From: Haloimpatiens massiliensis
GTDB lineage: Bacteria > Bacillota > Clostridia > Clostridiales > Clostridiaceae
Length of the DNA: 60,927 bases
Assembly (NCBI RefSeq): GCF_900184255.1
Contig: NZ_LT854639.1
Span: forward strand, 513,556-574,482
Direction of reading: 5' to 3'
The position numbers and the translations under genes were made by a program. The notes below the pieces were generated by a model. It made no database searches, had not been told where the DNA came from, and saw nothing but the letters and a program-made list of their open reading frames with translations. Position 1 is the first letter of the stretch. Each line of letters begins with the position of its first letter. Positions 18,278-26,932 of the stretch are shown here, piece by piece.

Positions 18278-18866
18278 CCTCTAGTTCATAATTTTCTTCA
18301 TTTTCTACATTTACTTCTTCATTTTTTGCATAAGTAACACTCAATATAACAGTGTCTGGGTCTTCTATCATGGATATTTCCTTTGCCATTTCTACATCGC
18401 CCATTCTTATCACACTTCCAACTTTTAATCCCTTTAAATCAATGTGTATACTCTTAGGCAATTCTTCCGCATTACACTGAACTTTAATACTATTTTTCTC
18501 CTTTTGCAATATACCACCAGTTTTAGATACAATTTTTTCATTATGGAATACTATAGGAACATCAGATTGTACTATGGAATTTCTTTTAATCTCTTGTAAA
18601 TCCACATGTATTATTTCATGATTTACAGCATCTCTTTGAACTTCTTTAATAAGAGCTTTTACTATGCTTCCTTCCACATCTAAGTCTATAATTCCGTGCT
18701 CTCCTACTCCATTTATTTCTCTTTTTAGTTCCAATTCTCCTACTTCAAACATATAATTTCCCAATGATTTCCCATAAAGAACCCCAGGAACTAATCCCAT
18801 TCTTCTTTTCTTTTTAGCTGAATTAGAAGTTTTATTTTGTCTTTTACTCAATACTAAAGTTTCCAT
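18264..18866 (-). CDS. rplY: Ribosomal protein L25 / general stress protein Ctc
   Basis: A 200-residue Ctc/TL5-form L25. The N-terminal 5S-rRNA-binding L25 domain (residues 1-90; METLVLSKRQ, then VPGVLYGK) is followed by the second beta domain with the typical VIRMGDVEM...DPDTVILSV and an acidic tail. An in-frame ATG at 18881 is rejected because the ribosome site GGGAGGG lies between it and the ATG at 18866. It binds 5S rRNA in the large subunit. It is a single gene whose terminator overlaps its 3' end. Confidence 0.93.
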   Translation of the reverse strand: METLVLSKRQNKTSNSAKKKRRMGLVPGVLYGKSLGNYMFEVGELELKREINGVGEHGIIDLDVEGSIVKALIKEVQRDAVNHEIIHVDLQEIKRNSIVQSDVPIVFHNEKIVSKTGGILQKEKNSIKVQCNAEELPKSIHIDLKGLKVGSVIRMGDVEMAKEISMIEDPDTVILSVTYAKNEEVNVENEENYELEVKEE

Positions 18867-19053
18867 TTTTATCCCTCCCATTTATGTATTATTGACAAAA
18901 TACATGAATAATATTCCCTTCAAATGCAATACTAATGTTAGTGTATATACCTAATTAAAATTCAATTTTTTTACTCTCTTTTTACGTTGATAATAAACAC
19001 TCTTCTCACTTTTAAAAAAACATAAAAATTATTTAAAATAAATTTAATTTTTT

Positions 19054-19083
19054 ATTGCATTCTATTTCCATTTAACTTATAAT
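19054..19083 (+). promoter_or_regulatory. SigA-type promoter of the decarboxylase gene
   Basis: TTGCAT and TATAAT are separated by 17 bases, ~65-75 bases before the coding start. A small stem CGAACT...AGTTCG lies in the leader between promoter and ribosome site. Confidence 0.65.
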
Positions 19084-19146
19084 GATATTGTTTTAAACGA
19101 ACTAGATAATATTTCTAAGGAAGTTCGCGGATTTTTAAGAAAGAAG

Positions 19147-20649
19147 GTGTTAATTAAGGTGTATAAATTAAATCAAAAGGAAACTCCTTTATTTGATGCA
19201 TTAATGGAATATGTGGATAGAGATACTTTACCCTTTCACGTACCTGGTCATAAAAAAGGAGTGGGAATGGACGAAACTTTTAAAAACTTCATAGGTGAAA
19301 ATCCTTTTAAAATTGATGTAACAGTTTTTAAGTTAGTTGATAGCCTACATCATCCTAGTGGACCTATAAAAAGAGCACAAGAATTAGCTGCAGATGCATA
19401 TGGATCTAATGCTGCATTTTTTTCAATTCATGGCACATCAGGTGCTATACAAGCTATGATACTTTCAGTAGTGGGAGCTGGAGATAAAATTATTATCCCT
19501 AGAAATGTCCATAAATCTGTTACTGCTGGAATAATATTAAGCGGTGCTCACCCTGTTTATATGCAGCCTGAAATAGATAAGAATCTAGGTATTGCTCATG
19601 GTGTATCGCCAGAAACAGTGGAGAGAACCCTTAAAGAAAATCCTGATGCAAAAGCAGTTTTAATAATTAACCCTACTTATTATGGAGTAGCTACAAATAT
19701 AAAGAAAATAAGTGATATAGTTCACAATTATAATATTCCACTTATAGTAGATGAAGCTCATGGTCCGCATTTAGGATTTAACGATAAATTACCAGTTTCC
19801 GCTATAGATGCAGGAGCTGACATGTGTGCTCAAAGCACCCATAAGATAATAGGTGCTCTAACTCAGTGCTCCTTATTACATGTTAATTCTGATAGAGTAG
19901 ATACTAGAAGAGTTCAACAGGTATTGAATTTACTTCACACTACCTCACCTTCTTATATTCTTATGGCATCGCTTGATTGTGCTAGAAGACAAATAGCCTT
20001 AGATGGGAAAGAACTTTTAGACAAAACTATAGATTTGTCCAACTATGTAAGAAATGAAATAAATAAAATTCCTGGTTTCAAATGTTTTGGAGAAGAAATT
20101 TTAGGAACTCCAGGTGCCTATGCTTTTGACCCAACTAAAATAACTATAACCTGTAAGGATTTAGGCATCACTGGATACCAATTAGATACAATACTGGCTG
20201 ACAAATATCATATTCAAATGGAATTATCAGATTTCTATAATACTTTAGCTGTAGGTTCCTTTGGAGATACTAAAGAAGGTATGGATAGACTTCTAAGTGC
20301 TCTTAAAGAAATAAGCGAAGATTACTATGGCAAAAGCGATAGAAAAATTGACTTTTTAGATATACCTGCTATTCCTGAGCAAGTATTAATTCCTAGAGAA
20401 GCATTTAATAGTGAAAAAACTTGTATATCTATTAATGAAAGTATAGGAAAAATAAGCGGAGAATTCCTACTAGCTTATCCTCCTGGAATACCTGTATTAT
20501 GTCCTGGTGAAAGAATTACTAAGGAAGTAATTGACTATGTATCCCAGTTAAAAGAAGCTGGTCTATACGTACAAGGTACAGAAGACCCTAATGTTGAGTA
20601 CATTAAGGTAGTTGAAAAGGAAGACGCTGTATTTATAAATGTAGAATAA
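19147..20649 (+). CDS. speA: Arginine/lysine/ornithine decarboxylase
   Basis: A 500-residue PLP fold-type I enzyme of the Orn/Lys/Arg decarboxylase family, short Bacillus SpeA type. Seen are the N-terminal FHVPGHKKG, the PLP-anchoring region VDEAHGPHLGF and the Schiff-base lysine in AQSTHKIIGALTQ (near residue 230). The C-terminal domain carries LAYPPGIPVLCPGE. By family it most likely decarboxylates arginine to agmatine for polyamine synthesis, but lysine cannot be excluded. The start is ambiguous: GTG 19147 or GTG 19159, the second having AGAAGG 11 bases upstream. It is alone, with no speB or speE nearby, and is closed by a bidirectional terminator. Confidence 0.88.
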   Translation: MLIKVYKLNQKETPLFDALMEYVDRDTLPFHVPGHKKGVGMDETFKNFIGENPFKIDVTVFKLVDSLHHPSGPIKRAQELAADAYGSNAAFFSIHGTSGAIQAMILSVVGAGDKIIIPRNVHKSVTAGIILSGAHPVYMQPEIDKNLGIAHGVSPETVERTLKENPDAKAVLIINPTYYGVATNIKKISDIVHNYNIPLIVDEAHGPHLGFNDKLPVSAIDAGADMCAQSTHKIIGALTQCSLLHVNSDRVDTRRVQQVLNLLHTTSPSYILMASLDCARRQIALDGKELLDKTIDLSNYVRNEINKIPGFKCFGEEILGTPGAYAFDPTKITITCKDLGITGYQLDTILADKYHIQMELSDFYNTLAVGSFGDTKEGMDRLLSALKEISEDYYGKSDRKIDFLDIPAIPEQVLIPREAFNSEKTCISINESIGKISGEFLLAYPPGIPVLCPGERITKEVIDYVSQLKEAGLYVQGTEDPNVEYIKVVEKEDAVFINVE

Positions 20650-20653
20650 ATAA

Positions 20654-20687
20654 AAAAAGTGTGGTTTTTAATCCACACTTTTTATTT
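20654..20687. terminator. Bidirectional terminator between convergent genes
   Basis: AAAAAGTGTGG and CCACACTTTTT form an 11-base stem with T/A runs on both sides. It ends the decarboxylase gene and overlaps the stop codon of the opposite gene. Confidence 0.92.
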
Positions 20688-21533
20688 ACTTCTTATAAAA
20701 GTCATAAGATTATTTATATTATTATTTTCGGCCTCTTTTAAAAATCTAGTATAGTCCTTTTCATTCATATCTAATATTCTGCTATATGTACGTAATACTT
20801 TTTCAAAATATCCCATAACATAATTAGCTTTAATAAGTGCACCTATATTTTTAGTTCTAAATGTAGCAGAATATAATCTTCTTGTCTTTTCAGCCTTTTT
20901 CTTCAATTTACCATAATGCTGTCCTCCTGGATATATAGCCTTAACTTTCTTAAAATTTAGCATTAAAGCTTCCTTATATACAGTGTAAATCTTTTCTAAA
21001 CATTCAGCATTGAATACTTTTTCTTCTTTTTTCATTTGCTCTACAATATTTATTACTTCTTTCAGCTTTTCATTATTTTTTCTTCTAAGTTCTGGTACTT
21101 TTTTAACTATAGGCAGTATTTCTTCTACAGCTTCTTTCTCTTCCTTTTTTTTATATCTATCTTGTAAAATTTTAAGTCCAAATTCTGCCTCTAAATAATC
21201 ATTATTATCCTTAACTATATCCATTTCATTTTGAACTGTTTTATATATACTTATTCTATTTTCTTTATCAAAGAATATTTCGTAATAATAAAATAGTTTA
21301 ACAAGCTCTCTTTGTACCTGTTTTTTATCCAAAACTTGCTCTCTTTCATTTATAAATATAAACTGACTTTCTCTTCCCTTAACATTATCCATAAATCCCT
21401 TACTAAAAGCAACTTTTCTATATGAATTTCCAAAACATTCAACTGGTTCAGATATCTTTACATTTTCTCCCTTTTTAACATATGAATTTAATTTTTCTAA
21501 TATTTCTGGTGTTGCTTCATTATACATTAACAC
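20682..21533 (-). CDS. Protein of unknown function, helical
   Basis: I do not recognise this 283-residue protein. It is strongly charged (many Lys and Glu), with no signal peptide or membrane helix. Residues ~125-190 are rich in KKKEEKE-type stretches and probably coiled-coil. The C-terminal part contains IYPGGQHYGKLKKKAEKTRR and TYSRILDMNEKDYTRFLKEA, which look helical and nucleic-acid-compatible. The start has a GGGGGAG ribosome site. It stands alone, convergent with the decarboxylase. The codon use and AT content look like those of the neighbours, so it is probably a native lineage-specific gene. Confidence 0.7.
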   Translation of the reverse strand: MLMYNEATPEILEKLNSYVKKGENVKISEPVECFGNSYRKVAFSKGFMDNVKGRESQFIFINEREQVLDKKQVQRELVKLFYYYEIFFDKENRISIYKTVQNEMDIVKDNNDYLEAEFGLKILQDRYKKKEEKEAVEEILPIVKKVPELRRKNNEKLKEVINIVEQMKKEEKVFNAECLEKIYTVYKEALMLNFKKVKAIYPGGQHYGKLKKKAEKTRRLYSATFRTKNIGALIKANYVMGYFEKVLRTYSRILDMNEKDYTRFLKEAENNNINNLMTFIRSK

Positions 21534-21664
21534 TCTCCCCCTCCTTGTTATATTTACTATTATAACAAAAAAATCAAATGATACCTAGTACCTAAATAGA
21601 GCACTTATACAACTTAATAGAGAGATTTCTTCCATATAAAATTATAATACAATTTATTAATCAT

Positions 21665-21690
21665 TCAACTTTCGCAGTTATAAAATAAAG
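21665..21690 (-). repeat. Dispersed CTGCAAAAGTTGAA-type motif, copy 2 (inverted)
   Basis: Reverse complement reads TTATTTTATAACTGCGAAAG then TTGAA, matching 13484-13512 and 46155-46180. Confidence 0.5.
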
Positions 21691-21710
21691 ATATAAAATT
21701 TAAAATTTGC

Positions 21711-21835
21711 AGGTAAGTAATAGGTAATAGCTAAGAAGTAAGGGTTAAGGATAAAACTCAAAGAGTTTTTTATAATTAATTTGTGAATAAGTAAGACCAG
21801 CTAGTAAGAGCTCTTGAAATTTATATGCAAAAATT
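21711..21835. repeat. Dispersed AT-rich repeat family, copy 1
   Basis: It contains the GGTAATAGCTAAGAAGTAAG words, then AAAACTCAAAGAGTTTTTTA, TAATTAATTTGTGAATAAG and AGAGCTCTTGAAA. The same blocks recur at 36184-36372 and 45884-46100. No gene lies in the 21534-21960 gap; a further small hairpin CCTCATG...CATGAGG sits at about 21870-21890. Confidence 0.65.
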
Positions 21836-21960
21836 GTGTTAATTACAAATTGGGCACATAAATATAACCTCATGCTTTCACATGAGGCTGAATTTAACTT
21901 CCTTTAGTATATAATAATCATCTAAGTATTAACAAGTGTATTGGTGTTAATTTTAGCTAA

Positions 21961-22749
21961 TTATTCTTCTATATAATCTGGAAATAAGCTATCCATTTTT
22001 TGTGGTGGATAAAAATCTGGTACATCTCTATTCATAAATTCTGTACATGGATCTTGTTCTCCTGGGCACTCATCAGGTATTGGACAATATCCATAACATG
22101 GAATTAATAGTTGTACTAAAAGTTCACTTTTAACTATAATAAATAGCCCTAAAGTTATACATAAAAATACTTTATCTGGCTCTGGCTCTGGAGAATCTAC
22201 CTTAATTAATTCTGATCTTAAGCAATCAGCAACTACTTCTAATTTTATCATCTTTTCATCTGCATCTTCTATATCTGGATTGCACAAACAACCCTTACTA
22301 ATTGAAACCTCTGCTATTGGGTCTGGACAATAGAATTTTGGAACTGTTATTGTTTGATTTACCGCATATTCTAGTGTTCTAGTTTCACATGTACTTCCAG
22401 TATCAATTAACACATCTACTTTAAAAGTTACTGTAAAATTAACAGTTACTCTTTTGTATCCCTCTTCGCCTTTTACACAGGATTTTGATACAGAAGTAAT
22501 ATCCACATCAAAATTGCGACAACAGCCTATCTTTTTAACTTGACTTGGGTCAGTAACTCCAGTTAACTCCTTACACAATTCTGAATTTAAATTTCCCATT
22601 TCATCAATAGGCTTAAGACATCTTTTTATTAAGCATTGATCAAAAATCTTAGGTACTTGAATACAACATAATTCATCAGGGTCTGGTAAACATCCCTGTT
22701 TATTTACAAAACCAGGGCGTGGAATGAAATCCTTAGGATTAATTGCCAT
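21961..22749 (-). CDS. Cysteine-rich protein, probable spore-surface component
   Basis: A 262-residue protein with 19 cysteines spread along its length, several paired (CC at 28-29 and 76-77; CLC near 154-156). There is no signal peptide. The middle (residues ~90-200) is beta-rich with alternating hydrophobic residues, and the C-terminal part is Pro/Glu-rich. High Cys content without an export signal is typical of clostridial coat/exosporium proteins; the self-assembling CsxA crust protein of C. sporogenes is the type of protein I have in mind, but I cannot confirm homology. It is divergent from the 503-residue gene and near the collagen-like gene, which supports a spore role. GGAGG precedes the ATG. 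Confidence 0.65.
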   Translation of the reverse strand: MAINPKDFIPRPGFVNKQGCLPDPDELCCIQVPKIFDQCLIKRCLKPIDEMGNLNSELCKELTGVTDPSQVKKIGCCRNFDVDITSVSKSCVKGEEGYKRVTVNFTVTFKVDVLIDTGSTCETRTLEYAVNQTITVPKFYCPDPIAEVSISKGCLCNPDIEDADEKMIKLEVVADCLRSELIKVDSPEPEPDKVFLCITLGLFIIVKSELLVQLLIPCYGYCPIPDECPGEQDPCTEFMNRDVPDFYPPQKMDSLFPDYIEE

Positions 22750-22890
22750 AAAATAGCCTCCTTCTCTATATTAAAATAATATTGTTTTCTCAATATATAT
22801 TATGCAGACAAATGTTAAGTGTGCTTTTGTTTATTTAAAGAATATATAATTGAATTCATTAATATATTTTATATGAGGGGGTGAAACGTT

Positions 22891-24402
22891 ATGAATCTAT
22901 ATATTTTAAAAGATATTTCAGACACTCTTTGGAAATTCTATATTGATAAAAGTAAATTTCTCATTTGTGATAATTATTATGAAAAAGTACAAATAGATGA
23001 AAATATTTCAGAATTTCATGTAAATATAAACTATATAGGAACTATACAACTGATATACATAACCTATGATGGAGACGTGAAGTATTGTGAATTTAATAAA
23101 AAATGGACCACACAAACTCTATACACCCTTTCTAATAAAGGTGATAAAATACAAGAATTAAAGGTATACTCTTTAAATAATGAACTTCATATATTCTTTA
23201 TTTTTCTCAAGGAAGGTGAAAAACATAAGGGTGATTTATTACACTACAAATGGTCTGGAAACAAATTCAATACCAGCATTGTGGCTTCATTAAATTTTGA
23301 TTATTCTTCCCTTAAACATTACGATATAGAAATACTTAATGATGAAATATATATATTCTTTCTACAAAATGAAAAAATTGAAAATTCCTTAAATATGAGT
23401 AAGTACAAAAAAAATTTATGGAGTAATACTAAAAAACTATATAGACTATATGGAAGTGACATTCAATTTTCTACTATTAAAAAAGATAATGTATTTCATA
23501 TTTTAAATTTAACAAAAGATAATACTATTTATACCTTAGAACATGTGTCTATAGATGAACAAGGAAATATGAAAGCCTTTAAAGTTCATGAAAGTAGCAA
23601 TAATATATGCAATCCATTATTACTTATTGAAAATAACTCTTTATATACTATGTGGGTAGAAAATAACTCTTTGATATATTCCTGTTTCCATGATAATTGG
23701 CACAAGTGCAATAATATTTTTGTTGAAGATATAAATAGAATGCAAAAATCTAGATATATATCTGAAGAAATTTCCAATAACAGCTTATATGCCAAAGAAG
23801 TATTTATTTTAAACTCTTCCTGTGTAAAAATTTTCTTACCAGAGGAAACCCTAATATATAATGACCTAGAAGAAATAAATCTTGATTTACTGCAAAATTG
23901 TGATGCAGAAAAAACCATACAAAAATTACTTAAAGAAATTTCCTACGCTAAAATGCTAAATGATAAATTAGGAAAGAGAATCTCCTTATTAAAAAATAAA
24001 TTATATGAAAAAGAGATTTCTATGACTAATTTTAATAACTATTTAAATCAAACTATTTCACAAAAAAAGGCTGTAGAAAAAGATTATAATTCACTACTTC
24101 AATCTCAAAATAATTTTGTAAATGAATTGAAAAATATAAAAAATAAATTGAATTTAGAAAAAGATAAAACTGAATCTCTTAAAAATACAATACTAGAACT
24201 ATCTCAAGAAAACAGTAAATTAAAGGGAACTTCACTTAAAACAAAAGAATTTGAAAATAAAAATTGCCAATGTAGTTGTGAATATCTAAAAGATTTAGAA
24301 TTTAAGATTAAAGAAAAAGAAAATGAAAATGTTACATTAAAAGATGAGCTAGAACGTTTTAAAAATATGAGTTTTTTGGATAAACTTTTCAAAGCAAGGT
24401 AG
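22891..24402 (+). CDS. Unknown protein: propeller-like N-terminus plus coiled coil
   Basis: A 503-residue protein I do not recognise. Residues 1-300 contain repeated short beta units with aromatic endings (LWKFYID, KKWTTQTLY, HYKWSGNKFN, KKNLWSNTKKLY, HDNWHKCN), spaced roughly 45-60 residues, suggestive of a beta-propeller. Residues ~340-490 are a long coiled coil rich in Lys, Asn, Glu and Leu, broken by a CQCSC motif near 460. The C-terminus (SFLDKLFKAR) is amphipathic. A GAGGGGGTG ribosome site precedes the ATG, and a strong terminator follows. It is divergent from a Cys-rich spore-type gene, so a spore-assembly role is plausible but unproven. Confidence 0.75.
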   Translation: MNLYILKDISDTLWKFYIDKSKFLICDNYYEKVQIDENISEFHVNINYIGTIQLIYITYDGDVKYCEFNKKWTTQTLYTLSNKGDKIQELKVYSLNNELHIFFIFLKEGEKHKGDLLHYKWSGNKFNTSIVASLNFDYSSLKHYDIEILNDEIYIFFLQNEKIENSLNMSKYKKNLWSNTKKLYRLYGSDIQFSTIKKDNVFHILNLTKDNTIYTLEHVSIDEQGNMKAFKVHESSNNICNPLLLIENNSLYTMWVENNSLIYSCFHDNWHKCNNIFVEDINRMQKSRYISEEISNNSLYAKEVFILNSSCVKIFLPEETLIYNDLEEINLDLLQNCDAEKTIQKLLKEISYAKMLNDKLGKRISLLKNKLYEKEISMTNFNNYLNQTISQKKAVEKDYNSLLQSQNNFVNELKNIKNKLNLEKDKTESLKNTILELSQENSKLKGTSLKTKEFENKNCQCSCEYLKDLEFKIKEKENENVTLKDELERFKNMSFLDKLFKAR

Positions 24403-24404
24403 AT

Positions 24405-24440
24405 AATGCCGCTCTAAAAAGTGCGGCATTTCTTTTTTAT
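24405..24440 (+). terminator. Terminator of the coiled-coil protein gene
   Basis: AATGCCGC and GCGGCATT form an 8-base stem followed by TCTTTTTT, directly after the stop. Confidence 0.93.
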
Positions 24441-24484
24441 TAGTAACTCAATAGAATTACTAAAATGTGATTATTTAATTATAT

Positions 24485-25179
24485 TTATTTTTTCATGTTT
24501 TTTTCCTGTATTGGGTTGATTTTTTTATTTGCAAGCTTTGGAATATTTGTACCTGATTCTCCTGTACCTGCTCCTCCGCCTGGAATAAGTTGTAATAATC
24601 CTACAGACACTATCTTGCATGTTGAAATAGCTATATAATATCCATAGTATTCTAGTACAACTATTCCGTCTGAAACTGAGTATACATATCCCTCATACTC
24701 ATAGTTATTAGTATAAATATATACATACGCTCCTCTATAACTCTCTAATTGATTTCTAACAGGATATTCACAACATTTACAGTAACCCTTATCTGTCTTA
24801 CATCTATTATCCAAGAATTCTATATCTTCTATAGTTTCACCTTCTGGTGGTAAACCTATAGATTCAATTTTACAAACTGAAATCTTTTCAACATATCCAC
24901 TGCCTAGTTCAGGTGTAACAGTTAATATATTGTTATTAACCCCTAAAAATATCCATCATCTGTTAATAAATATATAGTATCTCCATATTCAAATTGTTTT
25001 AATAAATATTCCATAGGATTTACACAGCAGTCACAATAGTCACAGCTTTTTTTGTCTTTACAGTCTTTATCCTTACAGCAATCAACTACACATATGTCAC
25101 AACAGTCATCACAACAACTTTTTTTACAAAATAACTCTTTTAACTTATATGCTAAAAGTTCCTTTTCACACATTCCCAT
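24485..25179 (-). pseudogene. Cys-rich two-module spore-surface gene, frameshifted
   Basis: Two reading frames lie end to end. The first (25179-24943, 78 residues, 14 Cys, many CC pairs) stops at TAG just after a T5 run. The second continues in another frame from the same point to 24485, with no stop between. One extra T in the run 24945-24949 would join them into one protein of about 231 residues. The joined protein would have two copies of a module that begins CCxxxM/VxxxL and ends xCKIxS[IV]G, so the join is strongly supported. The C-terminal tail is Gly-rich, then Lys-rich. An alternative TTG at 24814 could start the second part alone but lacks a ribosome site. AAGGAG precedes the first ATG. 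It may be a true pseudogene, a phase-variable gene or a sequencing error. Confidence 0.75.
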
Positions 25180-25552
25180 TCGGTTAACACTCCTTTTTAT
25201 CTTTTACCATTTTATTTCTCATTTGTATCTAATTCATTATATGCATGTACTTCCTATATGGTTATTTAAAAGCTAAATATCAAAGTACAAATAATAAATA
25301 ACAAATATTTTTTACTTACAAAGTATCATTTACATATAATTTGATACCTAACTACATTACCCTAATGTAGTTCCCAAGCCTATATACTCTTCATATAATA
25401 TATAGAAAACATGACTTTACAAAATTTAAACTTTAATTAATAAAATAATAAATTCATTTAGATTTTAATTAAAATTATCCAATCACATGCACTCTTGTAT
25501 ACAGTATTGGAGTATATGTCATTTAATAAAATATTTAAGTAGTTGATTACAA
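25180..25552. other. Divergent intergenic region between spore-surface genes
   Basis: 373 bases separate two divergent starts. It is AT-rich, contains CTACATTACCCTAATGTAG (a 19-base near-palindrome at about 25353-25371), and has no clear SigA promoter. Sporulation sigma-factor promoters would be expected, but I cannot assign one with confidence. Confidence 0.4.
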
Positions 25553-26218
25553 TTGAAATGTAAAAAAACTATAATATGTTTACCTGAATGTAAATGCTGT
25601 GAAGGACCTCCTGGTCCTAGAGGGCCTAGAGGACCTCAAGGGCCTTCTGGTGAGCCTGGTAGCATAACATGTAATTGTTGTGAAGAATCCATGAAAGACT
25701 TACTAACTCAAATAAATACTAGCGAAACTGTAACTTTAAGCAAGGTAGTCCTAACTAGTAGTAGCGAAATAGCTAATATAAATACTATTAAAGGGTTTCC
25801 AAAGGAATCCCTTGTAGAATTTGCAAATGTTACTCCTTCTGGACAAGAATCAAATAACATTTTAGTTTCCATATGCAAAATCGTTGCTGTGGAAGTAACT
25901 ATAAATGACGATGATACTAAACCAGACATAAATTTATTAATTACTGAAAATCCAAATTGTCCATGTTGCGTTGATGATTTAAGAGAATATTTTAATTCAT
26001 TAACTGTAAACACTCAAATTCACCAAATTGACACTAACGGTAATGGTGGCTCTTACCAAATTACAAATGATTATTTTCAAGCGGTAGGTGATGGAATATT
26101 ATACACATCAGCTCAAACATCTGATGTAAATGGAAACTTTAATCAAAATACTAAAATTACCTATACCTCTTTATGCGAAATAACCTCCATTAAACCTAAT
26201 GAACCAGAAAATCCTTAA
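25553..26218 (+). CDS. Short collagen-like, two-module spore-surface protein
   Basis: The 221 residues start with a Cys-rich N-terminus (CLPECKCCE). Six Gly-X-Y triplets (GPPGPRGPRGPQGPSGEPG) follow, then two copies of a ~70-85-residue module: CCEESMKDLL...SICKIVAV and CCVDDLREYF...SLCEITSI. Collagen-like filaments on clostridial and bacilli spores are of the BclA type, though here the collagen stretch is very short. The only usable start in frame is TTG 25553 (a stop lies three codons upstream), and it has no clear ribosome site. It shares its module with the frameshifted gene at 24485-25179. The spore-surface role is inferred. Confidence 0.72.
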   Translation: MKCKKTIICLPECKCCEGPPGPRGPRGPQGPSGEPGSITCNCCEESMKDLLTQINTSETVTLSKVVLTSSSEIANINTIKGFPKESLVEFANVTPSGQESNNILVSICKIVAVEVTINDDDTKPDINLLITENPNCPCCVDDLREYFNSLTVNTQIHQIDTNGNGGSYQITNDYFQAVGDGILYTSAQTSDVNGNFNQNTKITYTSLCEITSIKPNEPENP

Positions 26219-26260
26219 TAGTAATAACACTTAATTGACACTAGCTAAAGTATAAACAAT

Positions 26261-26323
26261 AAAAAACTAGAGCTTCTATCTGAAAATTATTTAATATAAC
26301 TCTCAATAGAAACTCTAGTTTTA
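26261..26323. terminator. Bidirectional terminator between collagen-like gene and iorB
   Basis: AAAACTAGAG.TTCTAT and ATAGAA.CTCTAGTTTT form an interrupted 16-base stem between the convergent genes. Confidence 0.85.
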
Positions 26324-26341
26324 TGTCAGCTCTAGTAGCCG

Positions 26342-26932
26342 TTATTTAGCTTGACTTAATCCTATATTCAAGGCTTTCTTATTTATATCTACTATTTTAG
26401 CTGGAAGACTCTCTTCTAAAACTTTTTCCCAGTTTAAATTGTCAAGACCTAGTACCTTTATTAAAGCTCCTAATAATATTATATTTTGAGCCTTAATTGT
26501 TCCTAACTCTTCTGCCATTTTAGATGCATTCATTATAACTTTGTTCTCTACTGCATCACTTAATCTCTCTATAACTTTTTCTGGATACTCCTCTTGTCCG
26601 ATTAATACCGGTACTGGATATATCTCATAGTCGTTTACTACTACATATCCACCTTTTTTAAGGTATGGAAGCCATCTTGCAGCTTCACTTTTTTCAAAAG
26701 CTACTATAGCATCTGCAGTGCCTTTCTCAATAAGTGGTGAATAAACCTTTTCTCCAAATCTTACTTGAGTTGTAACACTGCCTCCCCTTTGAGCCATTCC
26801 ATGCACTTCTGACATTTTAACGTCATAACCATTTTTCATAAGTCCTTCTGCTAGTGTTTTTGAAGCAAGAATAGTACCCTGTCCTCCAACGCCAACAAAT
26901 AAAACACTTTTAATCTCTTTCATTTTATTCAC
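26342..26932 (-). CDS. iorB: Indolepyruvate:ferredoxin oxidoreductase, beta subunit
   Basis: A 196-residue gamma-domain-type subunit with the N-terminal signature FVGVGGQGTILASKTLAEGL and EVHGMAQRGGSVTTQVRFG, as in IorB. With IorA it oxidatively decarboxylates aryl pyruvates from Trp, Phe and Tyr to acyl-CoA, reducing ferredoxin; this is part of Stickland-type amino-acid fermentation. Its start overlaps the end of iorA by eight bases. Length and motifs are normal. Confidence 0.94.
   Translation of the reverse strand: MNKMKEIKSVLFVGVGGQGTILASKTLAEGLMKNGYDVKMSEVHGMAQRGGSVTTQVRFGEKVYSPLIEKGTADAIVAFEKSEAARWLPYLKKGGYVVVNDYEIYPVPVLIGQEEYPEKVIERLSDAVENKVIMNASKMAEELGTIKAQNIILLGALIKVLGLDNLNWEKVLEESLPAKIVDINKKALNIGLSQAK

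Noticed and set aside
21868..21892. Hairpin CCTCATG/CATGAGG as terminator of the Cys-rich gene
   Set aside because: Stem is plausible but lacks a T run on either strand; left as an unassigned hairpin.
24485..24814. Independent 109-residue Cys protein starting at TTG 24814
   Set aside because: No ribosome site, and the frame is open upstream to the frameshift point with module sequence continuing, so it is the second half of a split gene.
25052..25276. 74-codon plus-strand frame opposite the Cys-rich gene
   Set aside because: It mirrors the Cys codons of the opposite gene as Ser/Gln runs; no ribosome site.
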